In this document: piece after piece, positions 31,085 through 39,381 of the stretch | How positions within the stretch are numbered: position 1 is the stretch's first letter | How the letters are laid out: every line of letters begins with the position of its first letter | NCBI GenBank assembly: GCA_902766105.1 | Contig: CACXCI010000053.1 | Location: 1 to 40,078, forward strand | Direction of reading: 5' to 3' | DNA: 40,078 nt | Source of the DNA: an uncultured bacterium | GTDB taxonomy: Bacteria; Cyanobacteriota; Vampirovibrionia; Gastranaerophilales; Gastranaerophilaceae | Translations under genes and position numbers: made by a program | The notes under the pieces: model-generated | Seen by the model: the letters and a program-made list of their open reading frames with translations, nothing else | Told to the model about the DNA's origin: nothing | The model's database searches: none

Positions 31085-32641
31085 GTGGAAAACATCATAG
31101 CGGAAGAAAGGCAAGCGCCTTCTGTCAATCCGTGGCTTGTTACAATTCCTCTTATTACTGCGGCTTTTTTATTTGCATTAAATGAAACGATAGCAAATGT
31201 TGCTCTGCCTTATATTGCAGGGACAATTTCCATAAGCAGAAATGAGTCAACTTGGATAGTTACAAGTTATCTTGTTGCAAGTTCTGTTATAATTCCCGCT
31301 ATCGGATATTTTTGCAAGGTTTTTGGGCGCAAAAAATATTTTATTTTCAGTATACTTTTATTTACAGTAGCATCAATGCTGTGCGGACTATCTCGCTCAA
31401 TGCCTATGATTATTGTATCAAGATTTCTGCAGGGAATAGGAGGTGGTGCTATACTTCCATTAGTTCAGGCAATTATGATGGAAATATTTCCTCAAAAGGA
31501 ATGGGGAAAAGCAATGTCATTATATGGTTTTGCCTTCGTTATCGCCCCTATAATCGGTCCGGTCATCGGTGGATGGTTAACAGAAAACTGGTCATGGCCT
31601 TGGATATTTTTAATCAATGCACCTATAGGATTGATTTGTGCAATATCGTTAACAAAACTAATTCAGGATCCACCTTATGCAAAAAGACAAAAAGATGCAA
31701 AAATGGACTTTTTTGCCTTTGGAATGTTAGTTATCTGGATTCTTTTACTACAGGTTGTTTTAGATAAGGGTAACGACGCAGGTTGGTTTGATGCTTCATG
31801 GGTGTGCTGGCTTATGTCTATTTCGACAGGCGCTGGAATTTTGTTTTTCTACACTCAATTTAAAAATAAAAAAGATCCTTTACTAAATTTAAGATTATTA
31901 AAAGACACTAATTTTTTATTTGGAACATTGATTCAAATGGTGTTACTTTTTGTTTTAATAGCTTCTGCGATGCTTTTACCTTCAATGCTTCAGGGGTTGC
32001 TTGGTTACAGCGCATTTTTAGGCGGGGTTTCTATGCTACCCAGAGGTTTGGGTAGTTTGGCAGGTCTTATAATTCTTGTTGCTGTAACAGGTAAAGTTCC
32101 TGAAAAATTATCTTGTTTCATTGGACTGATACTGATTAGCATAGGGGGTTTGTTATTCGGTTTGTTAAATATGCAAATATCACTTATAAATGTATTTTTG
32201 CCAAATTTTCTATACGGGGCAGGTATGGTTATGTCTATGACACCTGTTATAAATTTGTCCTGCGCAACTTTAAGAAAAGAAGATTTAACAATGGGAAGCT
32301 CTTTGCAAAATCTTATGAAAAATCTTGGAGCTTCATTTGGCACATCAATAGCAACAACATGCCTGTCAAGATTTTCTCAAATGCACCAAAATATGATGGT
32401 CGGATACTTAAATGATTTGAATCCGGTATTTGCCGAGCGTGTCCATAATGCCACTATAAATTTATCCAAGTACGTAGATTTTGATACAGCACACTATATG
32501 GCATTAAATCAAATGCACTTTTCTTTACTTGAACAATCAACCCTGTGGGCATTTATAGACACATTTAGAATTTTTGCACTCGCAAGTCTTGTCATTGTAT
32601 TCTTATTATTTTTGATGAAAGAACAGAAAATAAACAAATGA
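31085..32641 (+). CDS. DHA2-family (EmrB/QacA-type) drug efflux transporter
   Basis: A proton-driven major facilitator of the 14-helix DHA2 family, which exports drugs and other hydrophobic compounds across the inner membrane. It has motif A-like GYFCKVFGRKKYF after the second helix, RFLQGIGGGAILPLVQA in the fourth, and GPVIGGWL (motif C-like) in the fifth. I start at GTG 31085, where AGGAAGGA lies 5-6 nt upstream, giving 518 residues; ATG 31061 gives 526 but has no Shine-Dalgarno. No EmrA-type membrane fusion partner is adjacent. The stop is 6 bp from the end of the convergent thioesterase gene. Confidence 0.9.
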   Translation: MENIIAEERQAPSVNPWLVTIPLITAAFLFALNETIANVALPYIAGTISISRNESTWIVTSYLVASSVIIPAIGYFCKVFGRKKYFIFSILLFTVASMLCGLSRSMPMIIVSRFLQGIGGGAILPLVQAIMMEIFPQKEWGKAMSLYGFAFVIAPIIGPVIGGWLTENWSWPWIFLINAPIGLICAISLTKLIQDPPYAKRQKDAKMDFFAFGMLVIWILLLQVVLDKGNDAGWFDASWVCWLMSISTGAGILFFYTQFKNKKDPLLNLRLLKDTNFLFGTLIQMVLLFVLIASAMLLPSMLQGLLGYSAFLGGVSMLPRGLGSLAGLIILVAVTGKVPEKLSCFIGLILISIGGLLFGLLNMQISLINVFLPNFLYGAGMVMSMTPVINLSCATLRKEDLTMGSSLQNLMKNLGASFGTSIATTCLSRFSQMHQNMMVGYLNDLNPVFAERVHNATINLSKYVDFDTAHYMALNQMHFSLLEQSTLWAFIDTFRIFALASLVIVFLLFLMKEQKINK

Positions 32642-32647
32642 TAAAAT

Positions 32648-33436
32648 TTATTTTTCATTTTTAACATCTAAGTTATAATTCACAATATCATTTGCAACCT
32701 TATTATCCGCCCACACAGTCAAAATATCACAAACAGAAACTCCGTCTTTTTCAATAACATGAGTATATGTATTTTCAGTATCGGTTTTATAGGTTGAACA
32801 AATTAAAGTGTCGCCTAAAAATGTTTCTCTGTTAAATCTTATATGCAGGCTTTTTAATGTATGTGTTTTTCTAAATTCGTTATTGAAGGTCATTTCTGCA
32901 AGGTTGATATAACTTTTATTATTTACGTGTTGATTAAAATCAAGATCTGACAAGTTATTTGTATGCTTAATTTCGCTCACTTTTTCTTTAGCCTCCGGAA
33001 GAATAAATTTTTTGTGTTCACCAAGAACCAAATCGTCAATAATATTAAACCTATCGGCTACAACATCTGTTTTTGCAGGGCGTTTGGATTCTTTATCAAT
33101 AATGAACCAAAGCGCATTCCCTTTTGCAAACGGTTTATTCTTATATGTAATTTCATAATCTGTATAGATTTTCAGTTTTGTAATCTCAGAAATCCAAATA
33201 TTTATACCTATTTCTTCCGACCAGAAGGGTAAATTATCAATAAAATCGATATTAAACTCAGCTACTACCCAATATTGATTGGTTGAAAACAAATCATAAG
33301 CTGCCATTTTCTTGGTTGCACAAAATCTTGCAAAAGCATCTTGTAAATACATTATTGCCGAAATTGGTCTTAGTCTGTATTCAAACAAATCCATATTATC
33401 AAGAATTATGTTATAAGTTTTTGTATATCTGTCCAT
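32648..33436 (-). CDS. Acyl-ACP thioesterase (FatA/FatB family)
   Basis: Acyl-ACP thioesterases release free fatty acids from ACP. The 262-residue protein has two hot-dog folds; the C-terminal one has DLDFNQHVNNKSY (164-176), giving the family Asp166-Asn168-His170 set, and the N-terminal one has the WVVAEFNIDF and WISEITKLKIY strands. Chain-length preference cannot be read. It is the last gene of a ten-gene minus-strand series, 14 bp after the FMN reductase-like gene. Its link to the redox genes is not obvious; supply of fatty acids for acylation or membrane adjustment is speculation. Confidence 0.88.
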   Translation of the reverse strand: MDRYTKTYNIILDNMDLFEYRLRPISAIMYLQDAFARFCATKKMAAYDLFSTNQYWVVAEFNIDFIDNLPFWSEEIGINIWISEITKLKIYTDYEITYKNKPFAKGNALWFIIDKESKRPAKTDVVADRFNIIDDLVLGEHKKFILPEAKEKVSEIKHTNNLSDLDFNQHVNNKSYINLAEMTFNNEFRKTHTLKSLHIRFNRETFLGDTLICSTYKTDTENTYTHVIEKDGVSVCDILTVWADNKVANDIVNYNLDVKNEK

Positions 33437-33450
33437 TTGTCTTTCCCACC

Positions 33451-34116
33451 CTAATTCATTTGTACCAATCGTTTACCCAAATCAAATGCTTTTTCTAAAT
33501 CTTTTGGAAATTGTGTCTGTTGAACTTCATTTTTGTGATTTTCGTCAAACAAATCACAATTATACTTTGAAAAATCGGCAAATTGTTTTGTATCATAAGA
33601 ATATAAACCTTCAGCATAACCCATAATGTGTTCAAAATTACTTACACTTTCTCCTAAAGTTATCGGGTAATTTATTTGTTTTGACAAATCTTCAGGACAA
33701 TTCATGGTAAAAATTACACCTGTCGGAATAATTCTGTCTAATCTTCTTTTCAAACCGCCATTTTCTCTATCCACCATATATGTGTGGTTAGCAAACAACA
33801 ATCTTTCTGCAAAGCTTCTGAAAACACCTGTCGGATAAGAAAAATACACAGGAGTTCCGATTATAATAGCATCTGCATTTATACATTTTTCCAAAATCGG
33901 TTTTATATCATCTCTTATTGCACAGACACCCTCAGTTGTGCTGCCTTTTCTCTGGCAGGCAAAACAACTCCTGCAACCTAGAAAGTTATAATCATACAGA
34001 TTAAAATATTCAACCTCAGCACCGACAGATTGCGCACCTTTTTGTGCTTCATTTAACAATTTTGCAGTATTAAAATTCTTTCTCGGACTTGCATTTAATA
34101 TAATTACTTTTTTCAT
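33451..34116 (-). CDS. Iron-sulfur/NAD(P)H:FMN reductase-like flavoprotein A
   Basis: A flavodoxin-fold protein of 221 residues in the NADPH-dependent FMN reductase superfamily. It has the N-terminal FMN phosphate loop (ILNASPRKNFNT, 6-17), a Cys-rich loop with Cys48, Cys51, Cys54 and Cys65 (GCRSCFACQRKG, then GVCAIRDD), and GTPVYFSYPTG (87-97). The CxxCxxC...C pattern is that of iron-sulfur flavoproteins, so a 4Fe-4S cluster is plausible. The C-terminal part (about 140-221) is longer than in its two paralogues here. AGAGGT precedes the ATG, 1 nt after the acetyltransferase gene. Substrate unknown (quinones, nitro compounds or oxygen species in relatives). Confidence 0.85.
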   Translation of the reverse strand: MKKVIILNASPRKNFNTAKLLNEAQKGAQSVGAEVEYFNLYDYNFLGCRSCFACQRKGSTTEGVCAIRDDIKPILEKCINADAIIIGTPVYFSYPTGVFRSFAERLLFANHTYMVDRENGGLKRRLDRIIPTGVIFTMNCPEDLSKQINYPITLGESVSNFEHIMGYAEGLYSYDTKQFADFSKYNCDLFDENHKNEVQQTQFPKDLEKAFDLGKRLVQMN

Positions 34117-34117
34117 T

Positions 34118-34678
34118 TTATACCTCTATCTTTCTTATTATTTTAGCAGGAACGCCGGCAATAACACAATTATCCGGAATATCAGACGCTACGACTGCAC
34201 CTGCACCAATAACAACATTATCTCCAATATTTACACCTGATAACACAGTTACACCCCCGCCAAACCAAACGTTATTACCAACTTTTATCGGTTTTGCATA
34301 CTCATAACCTTTGTTACGCACCTCGGGGCCTATTGGATGTTCTGCTGTGTAAAAAGAACAATTCGGACCAATTAAAACATTATCACCAAAAGTAACTTTT
34401 GCACAATCTAATATAGTCAAATTATGATTGGAATAAAAATTTTCACCTATTTCTATATTATACCCGTAATCACAAATAAAAGGCTGTTCAAACCAATACT
34501 TAACTTTAGTCTTGCCTACTATCTGTTTGATTAGATGATTTCTTTCTTCTGTTTTATCCGGTGAAAGATTGTTGAACTTATAACAAAGAGTTTTACACTT
34601 TATTCTTTCTCTAAATAAAGCCTCATCTTTATCAGCGAGATACAACTCGCCATTCAACATTTTTTCCTTCTCGCTCAT
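34118..34678 (-). CDS. Maltose/galactoside O-acetyltransferase family protein A
   Basis: Acetyl-CoA-dependent sugar O-acetyltransferase of 186 residues with an N-terminal helical maltose-acetyltransferase domain (MSEKEKMLNGELY, a typical family start) and a left-handed beta-helix (about 75-183). Catalytic His114 is in YTAEHP and the C-terminal block IAGVPAKIIRKI is conserved. I keep ATG 34678 because the family begins this way, although ATG at codon 7 has a better Shine-Dalgarno (AGAAGGA). Relatives acetylate maltose, galactosides or other sugars, often as detoxification. It is one of three such genes in this operon. Confidence 0.9.
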   Translation of the reverse strand: MSEKEKMLNGELYLADKDEALFRERIKCKTLCYKFNNLSPDKTEERNHLIKQIVGKTKVKYWFEQPFICDYGYNIEIGENFYSNHNLTILDCAKVTFGDNVLIGPNCSFYTAEHPIGPEVRNKGYEYAKPIKVGNNVWFGGGVTVLSGVNIGDNVVIGAGAVVASDIPDNCVIAGVPAKIIRKIEV

Positions 34679-34715
34679 ACTACTTATATTATTACAAAAT
34701 AAATTTTACTTAAAC

Positions 34716-35258
34716 TTATATATTTTTGCCCATGTTGTAAGCTTGCTCAAGCAAATCTTTTCTGTTCACAGCTTCATTAGATTCTTCAAGTCCGCCGGCT
34801 TCTACGTATCCTTTCAATTCCAAATTGTCAAAGCAAGCAATCCAACCGTTTATACCATTTAAAACAGTTTGTGCAACCCCTTTTGAGGTATCTGCTGAGG
34901 TTGTGATAACATAAGTTTCAGAAAAATTTTTTCCTGTTGCAAAAAGTGAATTTGCTCTGTCAATAAGTGTTTTCATCTGACCGGACATCTCGTAATAATA
35001 AACAGGAGTTGCCCAAACAATTACGTCTGCATCTTTCATTTTTAAAGTAATTTCGTTTGCATCGTCATTAATTACACATTTGCCTATTTTTTGACAAGCC
35101 ATACAACCTTTGCAGAAATTTATTTGCTTATCTTTTAAGGTTACAAACTCCACCTCGTGTCCTGCATCTTTAGCACCTCGTTCTGTTTCACGAGCCAGAA
35201 TTTCTGAGTTTGCATTGTTTCTAAGACTTGTTGATATTATTAAAACTTTTTTAGACAT
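34716..35258 (-). CDS. NAD(P)H:FMN reductase-like flavoprotein B
   Basis: A 180-residue flavodoxin-fold protein with IISTSLRNNANSE (7-19) as FMN phosphate loop, Cys49, Cys52, Cys55 and Cys61 (FCKGCMACQKIGKC) and ATPVYYYEMSGQMK (83-96). It is a compact member of the NADPH-dependent FMN reductase family with a potential iron-sulfur or redox-active Cys cluster. AGGAG precedes the ATG. It lies 9 nt after the hydrolase-cupin gene and 37 nt before the acetyltransferase gene, the largest gap within the operon. Substrate unknown. Confidence 0.87.
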   Translation of the reverse strand: MSKKVLIISTSLRNNANSEILARETERGAKDAGHEVEFVTLKDKQINFCKGCMACQKIGKCVINDDANEITLKMKDADVIVWATPVYYYEMSGQMKTLIDRANSLFATGKNFSETYVITTSADTSKGVAQTVLNGINGWIACFDNLELKGYVEAGGLEESNEAVNRKDLLEQAYNMGKNI

Positions 35259-35267
35259 AATTCTCTC

Positions 35268-36752
35268 CTATTTCAATTTATTGTATTCTTCATCTGTAAC
35301 CGGCTCCAGCCACTCATTAGAGGTTTCTACCCCATCAATTTCTACTGCCAAATGTGAAAACCACGAATCAGGAGCTGCTCCATGCCAGTGTTTTACATTA
35401 GCCGGAATATTAATAACATCCCCCGGTTTCATTTCAATCGGCTCTTTACCCCATTCCTGATAATAGCCTCTGCCACCTACAGCAATTAGCATTTGCCCTC
35501 CGCCTGATTTTGCCCTATGGATATGCCAATTATTTCTGCACTTTGGCTCAAAAGTTACATTATAAATCTTTACCTGAGATGTTGAAACAGGCGCTAAATA
35601 ACTTTGCCCGATAAAATATTTTGCATAAGCGTTATTGGGTTCACCTATAGGAAACATTACAGTCTGCGCATATCTGTCTTTTTCTGCTGATGGGAAATTT
35701 TTAATCTCTTTATTTGATTCGAAATTATTTCTGTAAAAACTTTCTATTTTATCAAACGGTATTTTCTTCATATTATCGTATAAATCAACATGATTAGCTC
35801 CTTTAATAATTAAAAGTTCTTTATTTTCACCTTTCAATTTTTTAAACGCATCTTCTCCAAAATATCTGCTGTGAGCTTTCTCACCATGTATCACAAGAAC
35901 CGCACTTCTAATTTCCGGAGAATACTGTAAAATTGGTTGATTTATTAAAGATAGTGATGATGTCATATTCCACTTGCCGTTAGAATTTATTGAGCGAGCG
36001 TGAAAACCTCTTTTTGTTTTGTAATATCCCCAATAATCTTTTACAAATTGAGGCTCATTGCCGGATAATTTTTCCGGTAAACCGTCAGCTCCTTTATATT
36101 TACCAATTTTGAAATCTTCAATTCTTTGTTTGTTTAAAATTTGCTTCATTTCATATCTTGCATTTTCATCAACAGAATCGTTATAACCCTTTGCACTTAC
36201 TCTTGTCATATCATACATTGTAGATGCAACAGTTGCTTTAATTCTTGTATCTATCGCCGCAGCGTTTATTGCAAATCCACCAAATCCGCAAATACCCAAA
36301 ATACCAATCTTATCTGAATCAACATTGATGTTGTTGCTTAAATAATCAACCGCAGCAGAAAAATCCTCGGTATTTATATCAGGACTTGCAACATTTCTTG
36401 GAGTTCCTGAACTTTCGCCGGTATAAGACGGGTCAAAAGCAAGTGTGATAAAACCACGTTCTGCCAATGTCTGAGCGTACAATCCTGAAGATTGCTCTTT
36501 TACCGCACCAAATGGTCCTGATATTGCTATTGCAGGAAACTTATCAGTTTTCTTCATTGTTTTTGGAGTATATAAATCTCCCGAAAGAGTAATTCCAAAC
36601 CTGTTTTTAAACTCAACTTTTTCAACATTGACCTTATCTGATTTTTGGAACACTTTATCCCATTTACAATTACAAGTTTTTGCATTCGCTATACTAAAAC
36701 AACCGCAAAATAATAAAAGAAATAAACTGCATATTAAAATATTTTTAATCAT
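35268..36752 (-). CDS. Exported alpha/beta hydrolase fused to a C-terminal cupin
   Basis: A 494-residue two-domain protein. A signal peptide (MIKNILICSLFLLLFCGCFSI, cleavage probably after ANA at 24, or lipidation at a poor lipobox) directs export. The hydrolase domain (about 40-350) has ISGPFGAVKEQ, DPSYTGES and the nucleophile elbow GICGFGG (153-159) with Cys155 in place of Ser, as in dienelactone hydrolases, plus a later GANHVDLYD for the catalytic His. The cupin domain (about 385-490) has WHIHRAKSGGGQ (His410, His412) and NVKHWHGAAPD, a metal-binding set. Start has AAGGT. Possible roles: hydrolysis of a lactone or ester followed by metal-dependent turnover. The fusion looks uncommon. Confidence 0.85.
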   Translation of the reverse strand: MIKNILICSLFLLLFCGCFSIANAKTCNCKWDKVFQKSDKVNVEKVEFKNRFGITLSGDLYTPKTMKKTDKFPAIAISGPFGAVKEQSSGLYAQTLAERGFITLAFDPSYTGESSGTPRNVASPDINTEDFSAAVDYLSNNINVDSDKIGILGICGFGGFAINAAAIDTRIKATVASTMYDMTRVSAKGYNDSVDENARYEMKQILNKQRIEDFKIGKYKGADGLPEKLSGNEPQFVKDYWGYYKTKRGFHARSINSNGKWNMTSSLSLINQPILQYSPEIRSAVLVIHGEKAHSRYFGEDAFKKLKGENKELLIIKGANHVDLYDNMKKIPFDKIESFYRNNFESNKEIKNFPSAEKDRYAQTVMFPIGEPNNAYAKYFIGQSYLAPVSTSQVKIYNVTFEPKCRNNWHIHRAKSGGGQMLIAVGGRGYYQEWGKEPIEMKPGDVINIPANVKHWHGAAPDSWFSHLAVEIDGVETSNEWLEPVTDEEYNKLK

Positions 36753-36753
36753 A

Positions 36754-37326
36754 TTAAACCTTCACCTTTCTCATAATTTTAGCAGGAACACCTGCGACTA
36801 TTACATTTTGTGGAACATCTTTTGTAACAACAGCATTTGCACCAATTATCGCACCATCACCTATTGTTACACCTGCCAATATTGTTGCATTAGAACCTAT
36901 CCAAACATTATTTCCGATTTTTATCGGTTGAGGATATATATTTTGTCTAAATTGCGGTCTTTCATCGTGATTTAGGGTTGCCAAGGTTACATTATGCCCT
37001 ATCAAAACCCCATCACCAATTTCTATACCACCTTGATCTTGAAATTTGCAGCAGGCATTTATAAAAACATTTTTCCCTACTTTTATATTCTTACCGCAAT
37101 CTGTATGAAACGGTGGAAAAAGCCTAAATGATTTATCAACCTGATAGCCTGTCAATTGAGAAAATAAATCAACAATTTCTTCTTCACTATGATATTTATT
37201 ATTTATTTCCATTGTTATTTTTAAGGCATCTTGCGACAATTTATGAAAGGTTTTCAACATTTGTCCTTCCACAAGCTTGCCTGTTGACATTATTTTACGA
37301 AATTCCGATAAATCAATATCACTCAT
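36754..37326 (-). CDS. Hexapeptide O-acetyltransferase B
   Basis: A 190-residue left-handed beta-helix acetyltransferase of the maltose/galactoside type, with an N-terminal helical part (1-75), catalytic His120 in [10 protein letters not shown] and the C-terminal [13 protein letters not shown]. Acetyl-CoA is the expected donor; the acceptor cannot be read. It starts at ATG 37326 behind GGAG and ends 1 nt before the hydrolase-cupin gene, so the two are closely coupled. It is clearly a paralogue of, but not identical to, the products of 34118-34678 and 37340-37885. Confidence 0.88.
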   Translation of the reverse strand: MSDIDLSEFRKIMSTGKLVEGQMLKTFHKLSQDALKITMEINNKYHSEEEIVDLFSQLTGYQVDKSFRLFPPFHTDCGKNIKVGKNVFINACCKFQDQGGIEIGDGVLIGHNVTLATLNHDERPQFRQNIYPQPIKIGNNVWIGSNATILAGVTIGDGAIIGANAVVTKDVPQNVIVAGVPAKIMRKVKV

Positions 37327-37339
37327 ACGCTACTCCAAA

Positions 37340-37885
37340 CTAGTTTTTAAATTTTTTAGCATCCAAATACCTTATAACTCTTGCAGGATTTCCTACAACA
37401 ACAGCATTATCCGGAACATCTTTTGTAACAACAGCACCTGCGCCAACAACAGCATTTTCCCCAATTGTTACCCCCGGTAGAATTGTTACGTTAACCCCTA
37501 TCCAAACATTTTTCTTTATATGAACCGGTTTACAGGTTATTACATATCTGTCATACATATCATGATTGTTTGTTGCGATAGTGCAATTCAGAGAAATCAT
37601 TGTATTATCTTCGATAGTTAAACCACCGGCAGACATACATTGAAAATTGTTCAGTATCGTAACATTTTTACCGATTTTAACCTTATCAGCTAAAATTGTA
37701 AAAATAGGAGGGTGCAAAACGGTGTTTTCCCCTAATGTATGATTAAACAGCTCATCAATCAAATTTTTACATTCGGGAGTTGTCGGATTGGTATGGTTTA
37801 TTCTGAAACATAAATCAGAACTCCTCACCGCTTCCGCAATCCTTTCAGGGCTTTGTGTTCTTACATCAATTCTAACTTCTTCCAT
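37340..37885 (-). CDS. Hexapeptide O-acetyltransferase C
   Basis: A 181-residue acetyltransferase of the same family as its two neighbours in the operon: N-terminal helices (1-55), hexapeptide beta-helix (about 70-170) with KIGKNVTI and ENAVVGAGAVVTKD, and catalytic His108 in IATNNHD. The C-terminus is VVVGNPARVIRYLDAKKFK. AGAGAGGT precedes the ATG, 12 nt after the aldo/keto reductase stop. Three members side by side suggest either different acceptors or assembly into mixed trimers; both are speculation. Confidence 0.88.
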   Translation of the reverse strand: MEEVRIDVRTQSPERIAEAVRSSDLCFRINHTNPTTPECKNLIDELFNHTLGENTVLHPPIFTILADKVKIGKNVTILNNFQCMSAGGLTIEDNTMISLNCTIATNNHDMYDRYVITCKPVHIKKNVWIGVNVTILPGVTIGENAVVGAGAVVTKDVPDNAVVVGNPARVIRYLDAKKFKN

Positions 37886-37897
37886 ATATTTACCTCT

Positions 37898-38752
37898 CTA
37901 GTCCTCAGGTGTCCATACACCAAGATTTTTTTCTTGTTCTTCCAACGTCATAAGGAAAAATCTTTTGCCACTATCAAGTTTTCTTATTTGCTCCATTTCA
38001 TCATGTGTCAGTTCAAAATCAAAAATTTCAAAATTCTCTTTGATATGAACAGGATTTGTAGAACGAGGAAAAACTATTGTACCTTCTTGAATATGCCATC
38101 TTAAAATTATTTGCACATTTGTTTTGCCGTACTTTTGTCCTAATTTTGTGAATAATGGCTCATTAATAAGAGCTTTATCACCGTGTCCGATTGGGTACCA
38201 AGCTTCTATGCGTGTATCATACTTTTCTACTCTTTTCTTTAATTCGTTTTGTTGATAATACGGATGGCACTCAACCTGCAATACTGAGGGCGGAATTTTT
38301 GCAATTGCAAGTACTTCTTCCAATCTTTCAGATTCAAAGTTGCTAAGCCCGATAGATTTTACTCTGCCGTCTTTTACGGCTTTTTCCATATCCTTGTATG
38401 CGCCTATATAATCCCCGAATTGCTGATGTAATAAAAGCAAATCAATATAATCGGTATCAAGTCTTTTTAGCATTTTATCTATAGCTTCAGATGTTTTACC
38501 TTCACCATATTCACTTGGCCAAAGTTTTGTCGTAATCCAGACATCTTTTCGAGGTATTCCGCTTTCTTTTACGGCTTTACCGACACTTCTTTCATTTTGA
38601 TAAGCATGCGCTGTATCAATATGACGAATACCAATTTCAAGAGCGTTTTTAACCGTACTGTAGGTAGCCTCACCCTCCGGTACTTGAAATACGCCAATAC
38701 CAAACTGCGGTATTTTATTTCCGTCGTTTAATGTAATATACGCTTGTGTCAT
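37898..38752 (-). CDS. Aldo/keto reductase
   Basis: A 284-residue NADPH-dependent aldo/keto reductase (TIM barrel) acting on carbonyl compounds such as aldehydes, 2-oxoaldehydes or diketo acids. The tetrad is Asp46 and Tyr51 (HIDTAHAYQNE), Lys76 (TTKLWP) and His109 (LLLHQQF); SIGLSNF and LRWHIQEGTIVFPRS are also typical. The next residues after the catalytic His are QQF rather than the common W-P. I start at ATG 38752 with AAAGGAG upstream; an earlier in-frame codon at 38794 adds 14 residues that overlap the flavodoxin gene. It sits between the flavodoxin and the acetyltransferases in the operon. Confidence 0.93.
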   Translation of the reverse strand: MTQAYITLNDGNKIPQFGIGVFQVPEGEATYSTVKNALEIGIRHIDTAHAYQNERSVGKAVKESGIPRKDVWITTKLWPSEYGEGKTSEAIDKMLKRLDTDYIDLLLLHQQFGDYIGAYKDMEKAVKDGRVKSIGLSNFESERLEEVLAIAKIPPSVLQVECHPYYQQNELKKRVEKYDTRIEAWYPIGHGDKALINEPLFTKLGQKYGKTNVQIILRWHIQEGTIVFPRSTNPVHIKENFEIFDFELTHDEMEQIRKLDSGKRFFLMTLEEQEKNLGVWTPED

Positions 38753-38769
38753 ATTTTCTCCTTTATTTA

Positions 38770-39378
38770 TTAAAATCCTAAACCTTTTAGCCATTCAGAA
38801 ACTTTTTTATCAGCTTCGGTTCTATCGTTTTGTGCGGTATGACCGTATATTGCAAGTCCTTTTAAAACTTTTGCTCCCGTTTTCTCCATTCCTTGTGTAC
38901 CGCAAAAACCGCTGCCTTCGTGAGTACAGAACGGTACAATGTTTTTTCCTTTGAAATCATAACTATCTAAGAATGTATAAACAGGCATAGGTTTATCCCC
39001 CCACCAAACAGGATAACCGATAAATATGGTTTTGTATTGCTCAAAATTTTCCACATTTCCAACAATTTCAGGTCTTTCGTTTTTCTGCATTTCTTTTTTG
39101 GCATATTCGGTTAATGCAGTGTAACCTTTCGGGTAATTGTCATTTTTAACTTTTATTTCAAACAAATCGCCGTTTGTCTTTTGGGCGATGATTTTTGCAA
39201 CAATTTCCGTATTTCCTTCTGTTATATTACCAACAGAATATTGTTCGCCTGTTCTTGAAAAATAAGCAACTAATACTTTATTCGACTCCATATTATTACC
39301 CTCACTTTTTAATTTACAACCCGTAAATATAACAACCGCAAATAACAAAAATACAGATAAAATTATTTTAAATTTCAT
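38770..39378 (-). CDS. Flavodoxin with lipoprotein signal
   Basis: A 202-residue flavodoxin: FMN phosphate loop VAYFSRTGEQYSVGNI (37-52), the FIGYPVWWGDKPMPV block near 120 and a CTHEGSGF turn. Unlike ordinary flavodoxins it starts with a lipoprotein-type signal (MKFKIILSVFLLFAVVIFTGC, Cys21), followed by a Ser/Asn/Glu linker, so it should be anchored to a membrane on the outer face of the inner membrane or beyond. The lipobox has Phe at -3, which is tolerated but not ideal. If the lipid anchor is wrong, an internal start at Met30 would give a plain cytosolic flavodoxin. It lies 3 nt after the first gene of the visible operon. Confidence 0.87.
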   Translation of the reverse strand: MKFKIILSVFLLFAVVIFTGCKLKSEGNNMESNKVLVAYFSRTGEQYSVGNITEGNTEIVAKIIAQKTNGDLFEIKVKNDNYPKGYTALTEYAKKEMQKNERPEIVGNVENFEQYKTIFIGYPVWWGDKPMPVYTFLDSYDFKGKNIVPFCTHEGSGFCGTQGMEKTGAKVLKGLAIYGHTAQNDRTEADKKVSEWLKGLGF

Positions 39379-39381
39379 AAG

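Noticed and set aside
38753-38794. 14-residue extension of the aldo/keto reductase
   Set aside because: It overlaps the flavodoxin 3' end, and AAAGGAG points to ATG 38752.
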